Below are positions 5,614 to 6,612 of a stretch of DNA of 6,612 nucleotides, in pieces. A program made the position numbers and the translations under genes. Positions within the stretch are counted from its first letter, which is position 1; each line of letters begins with the position of its first letter. The stretch spans positions 14,648-21,259 of the forward strand of contig NYUU01000107.1 in the NCBI GenBank assembly GCA_002684175.1, written 5' to 3'. The notes beneath the pieces were generated by a model. The model searched no databases. It saw nothing but the letters and a program-made list of their open reading frames with translations, and was not told the DNA's origin. This DNA is from Synechococcus sp. CPC35. GTDB taxonomy: Bacteria; Cyanobacteriota; Cyanobacteriia; PCC-6307; Cyanobiaceae.

Positions 5614-6612
5614 TGCATCCCATTCTGCTCCTGAGTTCCGGAGAGTTCAGCAGTCTGAAGAGCTCTTCTGTCAGCTCGCGGGTGCTGCCGCAGGGACGCA
5701 CAGATCCGCCGAGCAGGCGGCTTTGCCGACGGGCGAAGCCCCCCGTGAACTGCGGCCCGGCCCCGGGAAGGGAGAGGGCCGGGACACCCAGACCCACCAA
5801 CTGTTCGGTGGCTGTTCCCGCCGTGGCAATGCCCACCTCAGCCCAGCCTGCCCAGCGGTTGAAGCAGCCGCGGCCGATCAGCAGCAGGCAGGCTCCTCGG
5901 ACCCAGCAGGCTTCAGCACCCAGCTGGTCCGATGGGGGCAGGCTGAGTCGAAATCCATTCTTTTCGAGTTCTGCCCCGAGAACCTTGCTGTCAGGTTGTC
6001 TGCCGACAGGCACTAGCAATGCCAGCGGCTGACGCGTATCCATCCGCTTCACCCCCGTCAGCAGCCGCTGGAAATTTCTCTGCGCTTCGGGCATTCGGCT
6101 CCCGCACAGGAGCAGGATCCTCCGGCAACGCTCCAGTGCTGCCGGTGGTGGCATGACCGCGAGCCCATCCATCATCGGATTGCCCGGTGCCAGTGCAGGA
6201 ATCCCACGGCGGCGGAGTCCCCGGGCTGTGAGCCGGTCTCGCATGGCCACAAGCCGACAACGGGCTGAGCGCATCAACATCCATTCCCAGGGATCCCATT
6301 CACTTCCCTTGAGTCGGTGATAGCGGTCACTGAGGTTCCGTCCCGGACCGCTTCGCCAGCTGTAATCGCTTTTCGGCGTGCCGAGAAATCCGAAGGGAGC
6401 TCCGCTGGACCAGACCATCAGCAGCGGCAGCAGGTCTCCGACGGCGACCATCGTCCGCCCCCGTCGGGCCTGGCGATGCACCAGCCTCCATTGGCGCCAG
6501 CTCAGAATTGCCAGCCCGGCCTTGATGTCAGAGATGAGGCCGGACAGGCTCTGATTGCTGAAGCCACCACTTGGGAGGGGTGCTTCGGGTCCGATGCGTG
6601 TCACCCAGCCCT
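5534..6612 (-). CDS. LpxB-related protein (lipid-A-disaccharide synthase-like), 5' end outside window
   Basis: This resembles the cyanobacterial family annotated as lipid-A-disaccharide synthase-related (TIGR03492), with a GT-B glycosyltransferase-like fold; its substrate is not known. The frame is open to the window edge. A GTG at 6604 could serve as a start, but family members as I remember them place the PSGGF motif (11-15 from that GTG) some tens of residues into the protein, so the true start is probably upstream and roughly 40-50 residues are missing. Numbering from the GTG, motifs are VAVGDLLPL (53-61), GTPKSDY (75-81), GNPMMDGL (141-148, like LpxB GHPL), LLLCGSRMPEA (164-174, nucleotide-sugar region), and GTATEQLVGLGVPALSLPG (263-281), the donor-binding region shared with LpxB. 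The C-terminal basic segment overlaps the small downstream gene. The relationship to LpxB is clear; making lipid A is not implied. Confidence 0.82.
   Translation of the reverse strand, partial: GWVTRIGPEAPLPSGGFSNQSLSGLISDIKAGLAILSWRQWRLVHRQARRGRTMVAVGDLLPLLMVWSSGAPFGFLGTPKSDYSWRSGPGRNLSDRYHRLKGSEWDPWEWMLMRSARCRLVAMRDRLTARGLRRRGIPALAPGNPMMDGLAVMPPPAALERCRRILLLCGSRMPEAQRNFQRLLTGVKRMDTRQPLALLVPVGRQPDSKVLGAELEKNGFRLSLPPSDQLGAEACWVRGACLLLIGRGCFNRWAGWAEVGIATAGTATEQLVGLGVPALSLPGAGPQFTGGFARRQSRLLGGSVRPCGSTRELTEELFRLLNSPELRSRMGCIGRRRMGSAGGSDRLAELVLARLHGY

Noticed and set aside
5490..6032. Two overlapping plus-strand open frames of 170-180 codons antisense to the LpxB-like gene
   Set aside because: Their translations are rich in Ser, Pro, Arg and Ala with no domain, whereas the minus strand carries clear LpxB-like motifs.

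Overview
The window looks like chromosomal DNA of a marine picocyanobacterium, most likely a high-GC Synechococcus or Cyanobium-type genome. It carries an oxygen-dependent coproporphyrinogen oxidase, a CCB2/CCB4-type cytochrome b6f heme-attachment factor, a cyanobacterial LpxB-related protein and a short ribonuclease D. The GC content is high by eye, genes are tightly packed, and I see no full HIP1 palindrome (GCGATCGC), which fits marine Synechococcus. The genus is an inference. I see no mobile element, CRISPR array, tRNA or rRNA.

Layout, left to right. Positions 1-1390 hold two minus-strand genes: an Mrp/ApbC-type P-loop ATPase (314-1390), followed 2 nt downstream by the N-terminal part of RodA (1-311, cut by the window edge). 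A short divergent intergenic region (1391-1505) separates mrp from hemF on the plus strand (1506-2594). hemF converges on a minus-strand group, with the two stop codons sharing a CTAG palindrome. In transcription order that group is a small PadR-like winged-helix protein (4067-4450), a CCB2/CCB4-like membrane protein (3434-3988) and a divergent Amidase_3 family cell-wall hydrolase (2591-3430). Ribonuclease D (4570-5214, plus) is divergent from the PadR-like gene across about 119 bp that contains a clean dyad. It converges on a second minus-strand pair: a small unrecognised protein (5257-5613) and an LpxB-related glycosyltransferase-like protein (5534-6612, 5' end outside the window).

Functional themes. 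HemF supplies the heme and chlorophyll precursor pathway, and the CCB-like protein belongs to the machinery that attaches heme c_i to cytochrome b6. RodA and the amidase build and cut peptidoglycan. Mrp is a probable Fe-S cluster carrier. Much of this is ordinary core cyanobacterial housekeeping. The points most worth a second look are the 80-nt overlap between the LpxB-like gene and the small unknown gene, where third-position GC favours the small gene; the dyad and uncertain start at the PadR-like/RNase D divergent region; the loss of the CxxC pair in Mrp; and the divergent amidase. I found no clear sign of a novel multi-gene system.
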